In this document: piece after piece, positions 49,190 through 57,774 of the stretch
Layout: every line of letters starts with the position of its first letter
How positions within the stretch are numbered: position 1 is the stretch's first letter
Assembly: GCA_964423645.1 (NCBI GenBank)
Contig: CAYRFE010000011.1
Location: forward strand, 33,868 to 97,867
Length of the DNA: 64,000 nt
Source of the DNA: CAYRFE01 sp964423645 [NCBI: uncultured bacterium]
GTDB lineage: Bacteria > Macinerneyibacteriota > Macinerneyibacteria > Macinerneyibacteriales
Reading direction: 5' to 3'
The notes under the pieces: generated by a model
The model's database searches: none
Told to the model about the DNA's origin: nothing
Seen by the model: only the letters and a program-made list of their open reading frames with translations
Program-made: the position numbers and the translations under genes

Positions 49190-51272
49190 TTTTCGTGTGA
49201 CCAAACATCCGGTTCTTAAAGTTGAAGAACGGAAGACCATTCGTTTTTTTTGGGAAGGTAAAGAGTACACGGCGCAGGAAGGCGAAGTGATCGCTGCGGC
49301 GTTATTTGCACATGGTATTCGGACGTTTTCATTTCATCATAAAGATGATTCGCCGCGCGGAATATTTTGTGCAAACGGACAATGCGGACAATGCACTGTT
49401 GTCGCAAACGGGCGTCCGGTCAAAGCATGTATGATAAAAGTGCGCGACGGTATGCGTATAGAACCATTGCGTGGACTGCCGGTATTGCCTGAAGCTGATT
49501 CTCTTGAGGGCGAGATTCGCGAGATCGAAGAAATAACTGCTGAAGTATTAATCATCGGGGGTGGTCCTGCGGGATTGTCCGCTGCGATTGAATTGGGAAA
49601 ACTTGGTATCGAAACCCTTCTTATTGATGATAAACATAAACTTGGCGGTAAGCTTGTGCTTCAAACGCATAAATTTTTCGGTTCCGTCGAAGATTCTTAT
49701 GCAGGGACACGCGGTTTTGAGATAGGGGAGCTGCTGGAAAAAGAATTGGGAAAATATCCATCCGTTAAAGTATGGCTTAACAGTGCGGTCATTTCTGTTT
49801 ACAGCGACAAAAAAGTCGGGGTTCTGAAAGACAATGCACGGTATGTGTTGGTATCTCCGAAAGTGATGCTGAGTGCAACAGGTGCACGTGAAAAAAGTTT
49901 GCCGTTCCCGGGTAATTCATTGCCCGGTGCGTATGGTGCCGGAGCATTTCAAACATTGGTCAACCGTGATCTTATTCGTGCATCCGATAGATTATTTGTT
50001 GTTGGCGGCGGTAATGTCGGTTTGATAGGCGCGTATCATGCGTTGCAGGCCGGTACAAAAGTTGTCGGGATTATTGAAGCCATGAAAGAGGTCGGCGGTT
50101 ATAAAGTTCATAAGGACAAGATCATACGTATGGGCGTACCGGTATATACGCAACACACGATCGTCAGTGCAAACGGGAAAGATAAAGTTGAGAGCGTTAC
50201 CATAGCAAAGATCGATGAAAATTTTAAAATTATTTCCGGAACAGAGAAAACATTTGCATGTGATACGATCCTTATCGCCGTCGGTTTGGATCCGATCGAT
50301 GAATTTCACAAGCAAGCGGTTGTATACGGCATGAATAGCTTTGTTGCCGGTGATGCCGAAGAGATCGCAGAGGCATCAGCTGCAATGTTCAGCGGAAAAA
50401 TTTCAGGTATTGAGATAGCGCGTCATCTCGGCAAAGTATCAACCGAAATTCCTGCTGAATGGCATGAAAAAATGCGTATTTTAAAGAGTAAACCCGGAAA
50501 GACCGAGATCAAAAAAAAGCCGGGTATCCGTAAGGGGGTGTACCCGGTATTTCATTGTGTGCAGGAAATTCCGTGTAATCCGTGCACATCCGTATGTCCT
50601 CAACACGCAATATTTATCAGCAAAGAAAATATGTTGGAACTGCCTGTATATCAAGATGAAAAAGCATGTATCGGCTGTTTACAGTGTGTGGCAATTTGTC
50701 CGGGTTTATCATGTACGCTTGTGGATTACCGCAAAGATGAAGCCAATCCTATCGTCACTATTCCGTATGAATTTGGTCGTGAGGCGTTGAAAGAACATGA
50801 CGTTGTGCAGATCGTTGATCGTGACGGTGAAAAACTCGGTGATTATTTAGTGACTGCAGTAAAGAAAGCTGCAAAAGTATCCGAGACCTATATGGTACAG
50901 GTTAAAATGCCTGCAGATAAAGCGGAAGAAGCTGCGGGTATCGTCGTTCAGGATCCTCGAGAGACAGTTGAAATGAATAATTATACTCGTGAAATACGTG
51001 ATGATTCGATCGTATGTCGTTGTGAGCGAGTCACTGCTGCCGAGATTCGCAAATGGATCAAACTCGGGGTGCATGATCTCAATCAACTCAAAGAGATTAC
51101 TCGTGCCGGCATGGGTGATTGCGGTGGTAAAACATGTCAAACAATGATCTTGCGAATTATGCGTGAAGAAGGGGTGCCTTTGTCCGATATTACACCAAAC
51201 ACATTGCGACCGATGTTTTTTGATACACCATTTAAAACATTTGCGGGTATAGAAAGCGGTGATGAAGAATGA
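49182..51272 (+). CDS. fused HcnA/HcnB-like FAD oxidoreductase with extra iron-sulphur domains
   Basis: A 696-residue electron-transfer protein. Domains in order: an HcnA-like 2Fe-2S domain with Cys63, Cys68, Cys71 and Cys83; an FAD/NAD(P) oxidoreductase with G-G-G-P-A-G near 127 and a second nucleotide motif G-G-G-N-V-G near 275; a two-cluster 4Fe-4S ferredoxin insert with C-x2-C-x3-C-P and C-x2-C-x2-C-x3-C-P near 465-515; and a BFD-like 2Fe-2S domain near 612-655 with C-R-C and C-G-G-K-T-C. HcnA and HcnB are normally separate subunits. The partner with the substrate site is the next gene. Such complexes oxidise glycine, proline, hydroxyproline or opines at the membrane. GGAGG precedes the ATG. 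Confidence 0.88.
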   Translation: MSDFRVTKHPVLKVEERKTIRFFWEGKEYTAQEGEVIAAALFAHGIRTFSFHHKDDSPRGIFCANGQCGQCTVVANGRPVKACMIKVRDGMRIEPLRGLPVLPEADSLEGEIREIEEITAEVLIIGGGPAGLSAAIELGKLGIETLLIDDKHKLGGKLVLQTHKFFGSVEDSYAGTRGFEIGELLEKELGKYPSVKVWLNSAVISVYSDKKVGVLKDNARYVLVSPKVMLSATGAREKSLPFPGNSLPGAYGAGAFQTLVNRDLIRASDRLFVVGGGNVGLIGAYHALQAGTKVVGIIEAMKEVGGYKVHKDKIIRMGVPVYTQHTIVSANGKDKVESVTIAKIDENFKIISGTEKTFACDTILIAVGLDPIDEFHKQAVVYGMNSFVAGDAEEIAEASAAMFSGKISGIEIARHLGKVSTEIPAEWHEKMRILKSKPGKTEIKKKPGIRKGVYPVFHCVQEIPCNPCTSVCPQHAIFISKENMLELPVYQDEKACIGCLQCVAICPGLSCTLVDYRKDEANPIVTIPYEFGREALKEHDVVQIVDRDGEKLGDYLVTAVKKAAKVSETYMVQVKMPADKAEEAAGIVVQDPRETVEMNNYTREIRDDSIVCRCERVTAAEIRKWIKLGVHDLNQLKEITRAGMGDCGGKTCQTMILRIMREEGVPLSDITPNTLRPMFFDTPFKTFAGIESGDEE

Positions 51273-52420
51273 AAAACTATGATGTCATAATAATCGGCGC
51301 AGGGAGTGTGGGAACGCCTCTTGCATACAATTTGGCCGGGGAACGCTTGCGTGTATTGGTTCTGGAAGCGCTTCCTTCACCGGGACAAGGCGAGAATAAA
51401 CGCGCAATCGGCGGTATTCGTGCAACGCATTCGGATCGGGCTAAAATAAAAATATGTCAAAAGAGTATCGACATTTTCAGCCACTGGAAAGAAGAAACCG
51501 GCGATGAGATTGAATGGAAGGCCAATGGGTATTCTTTCCCTGCGTATACGGACGCTGCAGAAACTACATTTAAAAAACTTTTGGTTACTCAAAAAGAATT
51601 CGGATTGAATATTAATTGGCTGAGTGCACACGAATACCGCGCCCTTGTGCCTCACATTAATCCGGAAGGATTGCGCGGAGGTACTTTTTCTCCCAATGAT
51701 GGTTCTGCTTCACCGCTATTGACTGTCAATTCATTTTACTTCAAAGCACGTGAACGCGGTGCCGAATTCCATTTTCGTGAAAAAGTAGAAGCCATTTCTG
51801 TTGTGAGCGGAAAAGTTACGGCGGTAAAAACCGATAAAGGCGAATACAGTGCTCCGTTGGTCGTCAACGCTGCCGGATCGTATGCGAAAGATATCGGAGC
51901 AATGGTAGGTGTCGATGTTCCGGTGAAGAGCGATTGCCACGAGGGTGGAATCAGTGCTCCCGTCGCACCATTCTTAGGACCGATGGTGGTCGATATGCGA
52001 GCTGAACCGGGATCGAAGAATTATTACTTCTATCAGCATGCAACAGGACAAATTGTTTTTTGCATCACACCTGATCCTCCGATTTGGGGAATCGATGACA
52101 AACATACCTCTGTGTTTTTACCACAAGTTGCGAAGCGTATGGTAAAACTTATGCCAATATTGCAAAATATAGAAATACGTCGTACATGGCGCGGTATGTA
52201 TCCTATGACGCCTGACGGATTCCCGATTGTCGGGCGCGTAAAGAACGTTGATGGATTTTATAATCTGGCGGGCATGTGCGGTCAGGGTTTTATGCTGGGA
52301 CCGGGAATGGGGTATTATGTAAGTAAAGATATCGTGGGAACGATTGAACCCGGTGATAAGGAAATTCTTGGAGACTTAACCTTATATCGTGAGTTCACGG
52401 GGCAGGAAGCATTTAAATAA
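51269..52420 (+). CDS. FAD-dependent amino-acid dehydrogenase (HcnC/DAO family)
   Basis: A 383-residue DAO-fold flavoprotein with the FAD motif G-A-G-S-V-G-T at residues 11-17, R-A-I-G-G-I-R near 45, N-A-A-G-S-Y near 203 and the late motif G-M-C-G-Q-G-F near 348. Relatives are HcnC, glycine or sarcosine oxidase beta and proline dehydrogenase beta subunits. Together with the upstream fused protein it forms a two-gene amino-acid dehydrogenase that would pass electrons through the iron-sulphur domains. The substrate cannot be fixed by sequence reading. Overlaps the upstream stop in ATGA and is followed by a terminator. Confidence 0.9.
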   Translation: MKNYDVIIIGAGSVGTPLAYNLAGERLRVLVLEALPSPGQGENKRAIGGIRATHSDRAKIKICQKSIDIFSHWKEETGDEIEWKANGYSFPAYTDAAETTFKKLLVTQKEFGLNINWLSAHEYRALVPHINPEGLRGGTFSPNDGSASPLLTVNSFYFKARERGAEFHFREKVEAISVVSGKVTAVKTDKGEYSAPLVVNAAGSYAKDIGAMVGVDVPVKSDCHEGGISAPVAPFLGPMVVDMRAEPGSKNYYFYQHATGQIVFCITPDPPIWGIDDKHTSVFLPQVAKRMVKLMPILQNIEIRRTWRGMYPMTPDGFPIVGRVKNVDGFYNLAGMCGQGFMLGPGMGYYVSKDIVGTIEPGDKEILGDLTLYREFTGQEAFK

Positions 52421-52436
52421 TTGTTTGTACACGTGA

Positions 52437-52467
52437 AGGGCGATCAAAAAATCGCCCTATTTTTCTT
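52437..52467 (+). terminator. Rho-independent terminator after the dehydrogenase pair
   Basis: An 8-bp stem AGGGCGAT/ATCGCCCT with a 6-base A-rich loop, followed by A and five T's. Confidence 0.85.
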
Positions 52468-52533
52468 AAGGAACACGTACATTGTATCGTATTTTAAAAA
52501 AGTGACGTATACTTATACAATAAGGGAGGCAGA

Positions 52534-52977
52534 ATGGAACGGACATGGATTTTTGGAGATGCCAAAATATTACAAGTGCTTCGAATTGCCATTATAGTTG
52601 CAACCTGTATTTCTGCGCTCGCCGGTGCTGTTATAGGTGTGGTGTTTCATGTTCCTCTCCTGCTTATCGCATCTCTTGTTTTTGCGGCAATTGATGTGTT
52701 TTTTATTTTGAAAATTGAATTTCTTTTTGGGATTACAATCATTGATGCAACTCTTCATATCAATAAACGTGTATATTTGTTGACTGATATACGGTCAATT
52801 TCCATCAATGCGAGTTCACTCATCGTTCGTACCTTAAAAGGGAAAACATTTTTTATGATCACTCCGTCTGCTACTCAATTGAAAAATAATATGGACGCGT
52901 TCGTGCAATTACGTAATATCCTATTGGAATCGTGTAATGCTGAAGTGACTATTTACTCCCTTACCGAGGGAGAATAA
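52534..52977 (+). CDS. small membrane protein, PH-like tail, unknown function
   Basis: A 147-residue protein with two membrane helices (about residues 15-38 and 42-64) followed by an ~80-residue cytoplasmic tail with alternating strands (I-T-I-I-D-A-T-L-H-I, then I-R-S-I-S-I, then L-I-V-R-T-L-K-G-K-T) and a final helix. This resembles bacterial PH-domain membrane proteins. It is similar in length and layout to the gene at 54811. GGGAGG precedes the ATG and folC follows after 6 bases, so it heads the folC operon. Confidence 0.6.
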   Translation: MERTWIFGDAKILQVLRIAIIVATCISALAGAVIGVVFHVPLLLIASLVFAAIDVFFILKIEFLFGITIIDATLHINKRVYLLTDIRSISINASSLIVRTLKGKTFFMITPSATQLKNNMDAFVQLRNILLESCNAEVTIYSLTEGE

Positions 52978-52983
52978 GTATTT

Positions 52984-54258
52984 ATGACCTTTGAAGAGGC
53001 CATTGCATATCTCAACTCGTTTGTCAATTACGAGAAGAAAAAGAAAAATGTGTATGATACCGATCATTATAATCTTGAATCCTTTCGTACATTACTTGCG
53101 CGGTTTGACAATCCCCATTTAAAACTTCAAACGATTCATGTTACCGGGACAAAAGGCAAAGGATCAACCGTCGAATACATAAAAAATATTCTTGCAGCAA
53201 GCGGCTATTCAGTTGGTACATTTACATCTCCGCATGTTCATGATGTTCGCGAACGAATACGTATCAATAACGAATGGATCGATAAAGCCTGTTTTGCGGA
53301 AATAACAACGCGTATTAAGCCGATCACCGAGAATCGAGAGCATAAATATCGCACTTTTTTTGAATTGATGACACTCATCAGTTTTTTATATTTCATTGAG
53401 AAAAAAGTTGATTATGCCGTGTATGAAGTCGGTATGGGGGGGCGATTGGACAGTACTAATGTTGTCATTCCGCGCGTGGCTGTTATTACGACTATCGATC
53501 TTGATCATATGGATACGTTAGGTGGAACACTTCTGAAGATCGCGTCAGAAAAAGCAGGAATAATCAAAGAAAACACGCCACTTGTTATAGGCAAACAACT
53601 ACCTCGTATTGCCGCTTTTTTAGACGCCATGGCGCTTAAGCATAATGCGCAGGCATTTCGTTACGGTGTTGATTTTTTTGCGGATGCGGATACGATTCAA
53701 GCGGATAGTGTCACCTTATCGCATATTACGTGTGAAATGCCGGGTGCACACCAACGGGTTAATGCGGCGACAGCGATAATGGCTATTTATGCCGCAGGTA
53801 TTACCATTAATCAGGATCGCATACGATCACAGGTCGAAAAAACTCAACTTTCAGGAAGAATTGAACGATTGGTCATTGCAGGGAAAACAGTGATTATTGA
53901 TGCCGGGCACACGTTACAATCGGTAAAAATGTTGTTTGAAACAATGCACGAGCTGTATCCCGGGAAGCGTTATTGGTCTGTCGTTACGTATTCTTCGGGT
54001 AAACGAATCAAAGAAATGCTCGCGTTGGAGTCTCGATACGGAATGACGACAATCCTCACGCAAAATGCGTCGTTTCGATCAGAATCATGCGAGTATATGA
54101 AACGATATTGTACACCATATAGGATCATTAATGATTTCAAGGAAGCCGTTTGCTTTGCACTTGATCACGCGGATCCCCAAGATGTTATCATTATTCATGG
54201 TACATTTCTCATGATGCCCCTTATCTATGAACACCTGGAAACGTATGGATCGTGTTAG
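52984..54258 (+). CDS. folC: folylpolyglutamate synthase / dihydrofolate synthase
   Basis: Adds glutamate to folates (and joins glutamate to dihydropteroate in bifunctional forms). The 424-residue product has the P-loop T-G-T-K-G-K-G-S near residue 55, T-S-P-H near 80, the F-E-L-M-T motif near 122, E-V-G-M-G-G-R-L-D near 150, and I-D-L-D-H-M near 172. All are typical of FolC within the Mur ligase family. Its 3' end overlaps the sigma-factor gene by 14 bases. Confidence 0.95.
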   Translation: MTFEEAIAYLNSFVNYEKKKKNVYDTDHYNLESFRTLLARFDNPHLKLQTIHVTGTKGKGSTVEYIKNILAASGYSVGTFTSPHVHDVRERIRINNEWIDKACFAEITTRIKPITENREHKYRTFFELMTLISFLYFIEKKVDYAVYEVGMGGRLDSTNVVIPRVAVITTIDLDHMDTLGGTLLKIASEKAGIIKENTPLVIGKQLPRIAAFLDAMALKHNAQAFRYGVDFFADADTIQADSVTLSHITCEMPGAHQRVNAATAIMAIYAAGITINQDRIRSQVEKTQLSGRIERLVIAGKTVIIDAGHTLQSVKMLFETMHELYPGKRYWSVVTYSSGKRIKEMLALESRYGMTTILTQNASFRSESCEYMKRYCTPYRIINDFKEAVCFALDHADPQDVIIIHGTFLMMPLIYEHLETYGSC

Positions 54259-54814
54259 AGAATTTTATCATTCTCTGGCCGAGACTGAATTAATCGAAGC
54301 ATTGCGGGCGGACGATAAAAAAGCATTCAATGAACTGATTTTACGGTATGGTGTGTTTGTAATGGGGAGGGCGCGAAAGTTGTCGGGAAATGAAGAGAAT
54401 GCAGCTGAGATATTCCAAAATGTTTTTTTAAATGTGCATAATAAAATTCATATGTTTGAGGGAAAATCAAGCTTGCGAACGTGGATCGCGGCGATTGTTT
54501 TTAACGAATGGCGTCAACAAAATCGTGTCAATGAGGTAGCGACCACTGAATACGGCGATGAAATCATGTCATATGATCCTATGAAAAAAGATGAAATGAC
54601 CGAAATCCTCGAAGGAAAAGAAGTGTATGATCGTATCGCTTCTGCAATTGCCAAATTACCCGAGAATTATCGCACTGCATTAGTGAAATATGCGGTGGAA
54701 GGGCATTCCTACGGATTGATCGCGAAAGAACTATCGGTAACCGAGGGGCAGGTTAAAGTCTGGATTCATAGGGCACGCAAGAAACTCAAATGTATGCTTG
54801 AGGAGTATATGTGA
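54245..54814 (+). CDS. ECF-type RNA polymerase sigma factor
   Basis: A 189-residue sigma-70 family factor with only regions 2 and 4. Region 2 has A-F-N-E-L-I-L-R-Y, a variant A-A-E-I-F-Q-N-V-F-L-N-V core-binding helix, and L-R-T-W-I-A-A-I-V-F-N; region 4 has L-P-E-N-Y-R-T-A-L and a helix-turn-helix Y-G-L-I-A-K-E-L-S-V-T-E-G-Q-V-K. The ATG at 54245 is chosen for position relative to region 2; an in-frame ATG at 54227 is inside folC. ECF factors often pair with an anti-sigma factor encoded next; the following gene lacks the zinc-finger anti-sigma motif but is a membrane protein. Confidence 0.9.
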   Translation: MDRVREFYHSLAETELIEALRADDKKAFNELILRYGVFVMGRARKLSGNEENAAEIFQNVFLNVHNKIHMFEGKSSLRTWIAAIVFNEWRQQNRVNEVATTEYGDEIMSYDPMKKDEMTEILEGKEVYDRIASAIAKLPENYRTALVKYAVEGHSYGLIAKELSVTEGQVKVWIHRARKKLKCMLEEYM

Positions 54815-55245
54815 GTCGTATGAGATTCTCAGGACCTGTCCGTGCCATGACGCAAATGATTATTCTTGCGTCAGTTTTGGGCGTATTTGCATTTTCGGTC
54901 ATTATCGGATCCATAGTATTGTATTTACGCGACACTTCTTTTTCGCTTTTTATTCCCTTTACCGTTCTAGCGATTTATTATCCGATGACCTCATGGGCGA
55001 ATAAAAAAATCAAATCGTTTCGATACATGCTTATTGTTGAGAATGAAAAATTGGAGAAAATATTTCAAAATCGTACTCATCAAACGATTTTTTTGGATAA
55101 AGAGTGTCACATTGTTGATTATAAAAAAGAAATACATATTTATCAAGGTGATGAAATGATGCGTCTCCATCGATCTGTCGATCGATTTGATGAATTGAAC
55201 GATTATATACGTAAAAAGATTCTATATGAGGGCGATATACATTGA
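54811..55245 (+). CDS. small membrane protein downstream of ECF sigma factor
   Basis: A 144-residue protein with two membrane helices (about 15-38 and 44-60) and a cytoplasmic tail with an E-K-L-E-K-I-F-Q helix and beta strands around T-I-F-L-D and C-H-I-V-D-Y. It resembles the protein at 52534. Starts with GTG overlapping the sigma-factor stop by 4 bases with GAGGAG upstream. It could be an unorthodox membrane anti-sigma factor, but it has no H-x3-C-x2-C motif. Confidence 0.6.
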   Translation: MSRMRFSGPVRAMTQMIILASVLGVFAFSVIIGSIVLYLRDTSFSLFIPFTVLAIYYPMTSWANKKIKSFRYMLIVENEKLEKIFQNRTHQTIFLDKECHIVDYKKEIHIYQGDEMMRLHRSVDRFDELNDYIRKKILYEGDIH

Positions 55246-55251
55246 TGAGCC

Positions 55252-55279
55252 TTGTAAAATAGAAAAAAAAGGGTATAAT
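55252..55279 (+). promoter_or_regulatory. sigma-70-type promoter for the FecR-domain gene
   Basis: TTGTAA at 55252-55257 and a perfect TATAAT at 55274-55279 with a 16-base spacer; AAAGGAGG lies between the start point and the ATG at 55313. Confidence 0.55.
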
Positions 55280-55312
55280 TGTACCGCGGAATGTTTTTTA
55301 AAGGAGGCAGAA

Positions 55313-56005
55313 ATGAAATATTTGGTTGTTGTTATGTTTCTTGTTTTTTCATGGAGCTCAATATGGGCGATAGAAGGTATTGTGACATTTATTGATGGAA
55401 AAGCACAAGTGAATTATGCTCCGGTAAAATTACGTCAAAAAATAAAAGAGAAAGATTATATTACTACAAATAACGGTAAACTTGAAATCACGTTGTCGAC
55501 AGGTACGATTGTTCGCGTTGGCGAAAACTCTGCTATTCACTTTGAAAAGCTCAATGAGAATCAGGGAAAACGCACAGTAAGTGTGAGGGTTGCACTTGGA
55601 AAGTTCTGGACGAAGGTAAAAAAACTTACCGGAAATGACGAATATAATGTAAGTTTTAGAACCGGAACAGCCGGAGTTCGAGGGACAGTGTACAGGATCG
55701 ATCAAATGAAAGATAATTCGGCCGATCTTTTTGTATATGAAGGCAGTGTCGAAGTGAAAAGCAATCCTCCGCAAAAGAAAGAGCCTCCAAAAGACGGAGC
55801 GGTAGAAGAGATCGACGGACCTGAAGAAGTAAGCGGGCCTTCGGAAGTGAGTATGGAGGAATGGACGGAGATCGTAAAAGAATTAATGGTCATTCATATT
55901 TCAGCTGACGGAACTCCGACTGAACCGAAAGAATTTGATCCGAACGCGCAACAACAGACCGATGAATGGGTTAAATGGAATACCGAGCAGGATAAAAAAC
56001 AATAA
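55313..56005 (+). CDS. secreted FecR-domain protein
   Basis: A 230-residue exported protein with signal peptide ending S-I-W-A. Residues about 20-155 are a FecR domain: G-K-A-Q-V, K-E-K-D-Y-I-T-T, G-K-L-E-I-T-L-S-T-G-T, R-V-G-E-N-S, then V-R-T/S-G-T-A-G-V-R-G-T-V-Y-R and Y-E-G-S-V-E-V. The C-terminal part is acidic and Pro-rich. In FecR itself this domain sits in the periplasm behind a membrane helix; here no helix exists, so it probably acts as a free periplasmic or surface protein. Start set by AAAGGAGG; the upstream frame overlaps another gene. A terminator follows. Confidence 0.85.
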   Translation: MKYLVVVMFLVFSWSSIWAIEGIVTFIDGKAQVNYAPVKLRQKIKEKDYITTNNGKLEITLSTGTIVRVGENSAIHFEKLNENQGKRTVSVRVALGKFWTKVKKLTGNDEYNVSFRTGTAGVRGTVYRIDQMKDNSADLFVYEGSVEVKSNPPQKKEPPKDGAVEEIDGPEEVSGPSEVSMEEWTEIVKELMVIHISADGTPTEPKEFDPNAQQQTDEWVKWNTEQDKKQ

Positions 56006-56030
56006 TTACAAACGGAACACAAATTTTTAT

Positions 56031-56055
56031 AACCCGGCTTCATGTCGGGTTTTTC
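56031..56055 (+). terminator. short terminator after FecR-domain gene
   Basis: A 6-bp stem AACCCG/CGGGTT with a short loop, running into five T's counting those of the stem. Weaker than the other terminators. Confidence 0.6.
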
Positions 56056-56208
56056 ATTATGAGAACGAAAAAATACGTATGTATGGAGCGCATATACATG
56101 CGCTATGTTTGAAATCATTCGCTCGCAAGCTTTGCGCAATGTACAACACTCTGTTTTGCCTACATTCAAAGCAGGGGATTGAGGAGGTCGTCAGCACTCT
56201 AAAATAAG

Positions 56209-56413
56209 TTAATCTAAATGGGTCAAATTCCCCGAAGCTTGCTTCGGCTTTGCTATTATAGTTTTGTTATTATAAGGGGTGTGGGGACGAAGTCCCCACT
56301 ATATTAGAAAATAAGCCCCTCCCAAATTCAAAGGGAGGGGTTTGGGGTGGGCAAACAAATATAGTATTTTTTGGGGAGATACCCCGTAGCTTGCTGCGGG
56401 GTAGTTCATTTTT
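56209..56413 (+). repeat. dispersed ~200-bp hairpin element, copy 4
   Basis: All four stems are present and the copy is almost identical to copies 1 and 2. It lies between the FecR-domain gene and the LysM gene, in the same orientation. The 150 bases before it (56056-56208) show no gene. Confidence 0.85.
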
Positions 56414-56582
56414 TTTCTTCACGATCTCATTCGGAAGTTTTGAGGGGAGGCACAATTTCCAAAATAATATTTTCTCAAACCTTTCAAATCATACAAGATG
56501 CTTGTTTCGACATGACCAACTCGGTACTACGTTGAAAAATGTACTCCAAGGATGTTAAATATCTGAAAGAGGTTGTTTTTCC

Positions 56583-56611
56583 TTGCGAAAATTGTCAACA
56601 CATGGTATATT
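56583..56611 (+). promoter_or_regulatory. sigma-70-type promoter for the LysM gene
   Basis: TTGCGA at 56583-56588 and TATATT at 56606-56611 with a 17-base spacer; AAGGAGG lies before the ATG at 56647. Confidence 0.45.
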
Positions 56612-56646
56612 CAGATGAAGATAGTTGCATTTTAAGGAGGAATAGT

Positions 56647-57774
56647 ATGAAAGTATTTATGTTATGTGTTGTTGTTGCAGCATTTTGGTTGACAGTGTTT
56701 GCGCAAGTGCCTCCGCATCCGGGGAAGCCGCGAGGAACCGAGTTGACTGGTGATAAAATATATACAGTTGTTCAAGGTGATACAATGTGGGATATTTGTG
56801 AGCGGGAGTTGAAATCACCCTGGTTGTGGCCGAAAGTATGGGAGAGGAATCCGCATATCTCCAATCCGAATTGGATATATCCTGAAGATAAAATTGATCT
56901 CAATATTGACCAACCTGTTAAAGACGCGTTTATCAAAGACACAAATAGAGATGGTGAGGTCAAACAATTCACATTCAAAGATACTTCTGACGATGAATAT
57001 GATACAGTGAGTCCAGCGACTAAAAAACAACCAAGTTCTTATAAATCTACACCTGTCGAATTTGTTCCACCGAAATCAGTTGCCGAAGAAGAAAGTCAGA
57101 AAAATCAATATCAAAGCGAAATGAGTCCGTTTATCATTGAGTCGGGCAATAAAGAATTCGGAAAAATGATTCGTATAGAAAATGACGGCAATAGCGCAAT
57201 GATGAAAGGAATCGTTTTTATTAATAAAGGAGAAAAGAACGGCGTGCGTGAAGGAGATGAGTTTTTAACGTATACTCTCTCAGAAAACAAGGTCGAACAT
57301 CCGATCAGTTACAATAATATAGGAACGATGGTTACTCCAAGCGGAAAATTGAAAGTTATTATTACCTATAAAGATACCAGTAAGTGTGAGGTTATTTCAT
57401 TGATTAATGCAATGCCGATCGGCTCAAGCATTGTGTATGAATATCCTAAAATAGTTTTAAATGAAAAAAATATTAAAGCCAATTACGAGGGATACATCGT
57501 GTATATGGCAGAAGGTACGAACAATGCCGGCATTCATGCTATTGTTTTTATTGATAGAGGTTTGAAGCAAAGTGTACGCGCAGGAATGTATTTTGATGTT
57601 ATGACAGAAAAAAAATATTCAAAAGGTATGGATGGTACCATACGTGATATTCCCTCACAACTTAAGGGGCGAATCAAAGTCATAAGTGCGCGTGAAAACA
57701 CAGCGACGTGTATTGTGATCGGTGTGAATAATAATGAAACGATTTCAATAGGCGACCGTATTGTCGTGCAATAA
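56647..57774 (+). CDS. secreted LysM-domain protein
   Basis: A 375-residue exported protein (signal peptide ends T-V-F-A). Residues about 38-85 are a LysM domain with Y-T-V-V-Q-G-D-T-M-W-D-I and P-K-V-W-E-R-N-P-H-I, ending N-W-I-Y-P-E-D-K-I, which binds peptidoglycan. The rest (about 160-375) holds two similar beta-rich segments, each with V-F-I-N/D-K/R-G, G-V/S-R-x-G and C-x-V-I, resembling the C-terminal part of LysM proteins found with FecR in some diderms. Start fixed by AAGGAGG; the longer frame upstream lacks a signal. Its stop overlaps the dprA ATG in TAATG. Confidence 0.85.
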   Translation: MKVFMLCVVVAAFWLTVFAQVPPHPGKPRGTELTGDKIYTVVQGDTMWDICERELKSPWLWPKVWERNPHISNPNWIYPEDKIDLNIDQPVKDAFIKDTNRDGEVKQFTFKDTSDDEYDTVSPATKKQPSSYKSTPVEFVPPKSVAEEESQKNQYQSEMSPFIIESGNKEFGKMIRIENDGNSAMMKGIVFINKGEKNGVREGDEFLTYTLSENKVEHPISYNNIGTMVTPSGKLKVIITYKDTSKCEVISLINAMPIGSSIVYEYPKIVLNEKNIKANYEGYIVYMAEGTNNAGIHAIVFIDRGLKQSVRAGMYFDVMTEKKYSKGMDGTIRDIPSQLKGRIKVISARENTATCIVIGVNNNETISIGDRIVVQ

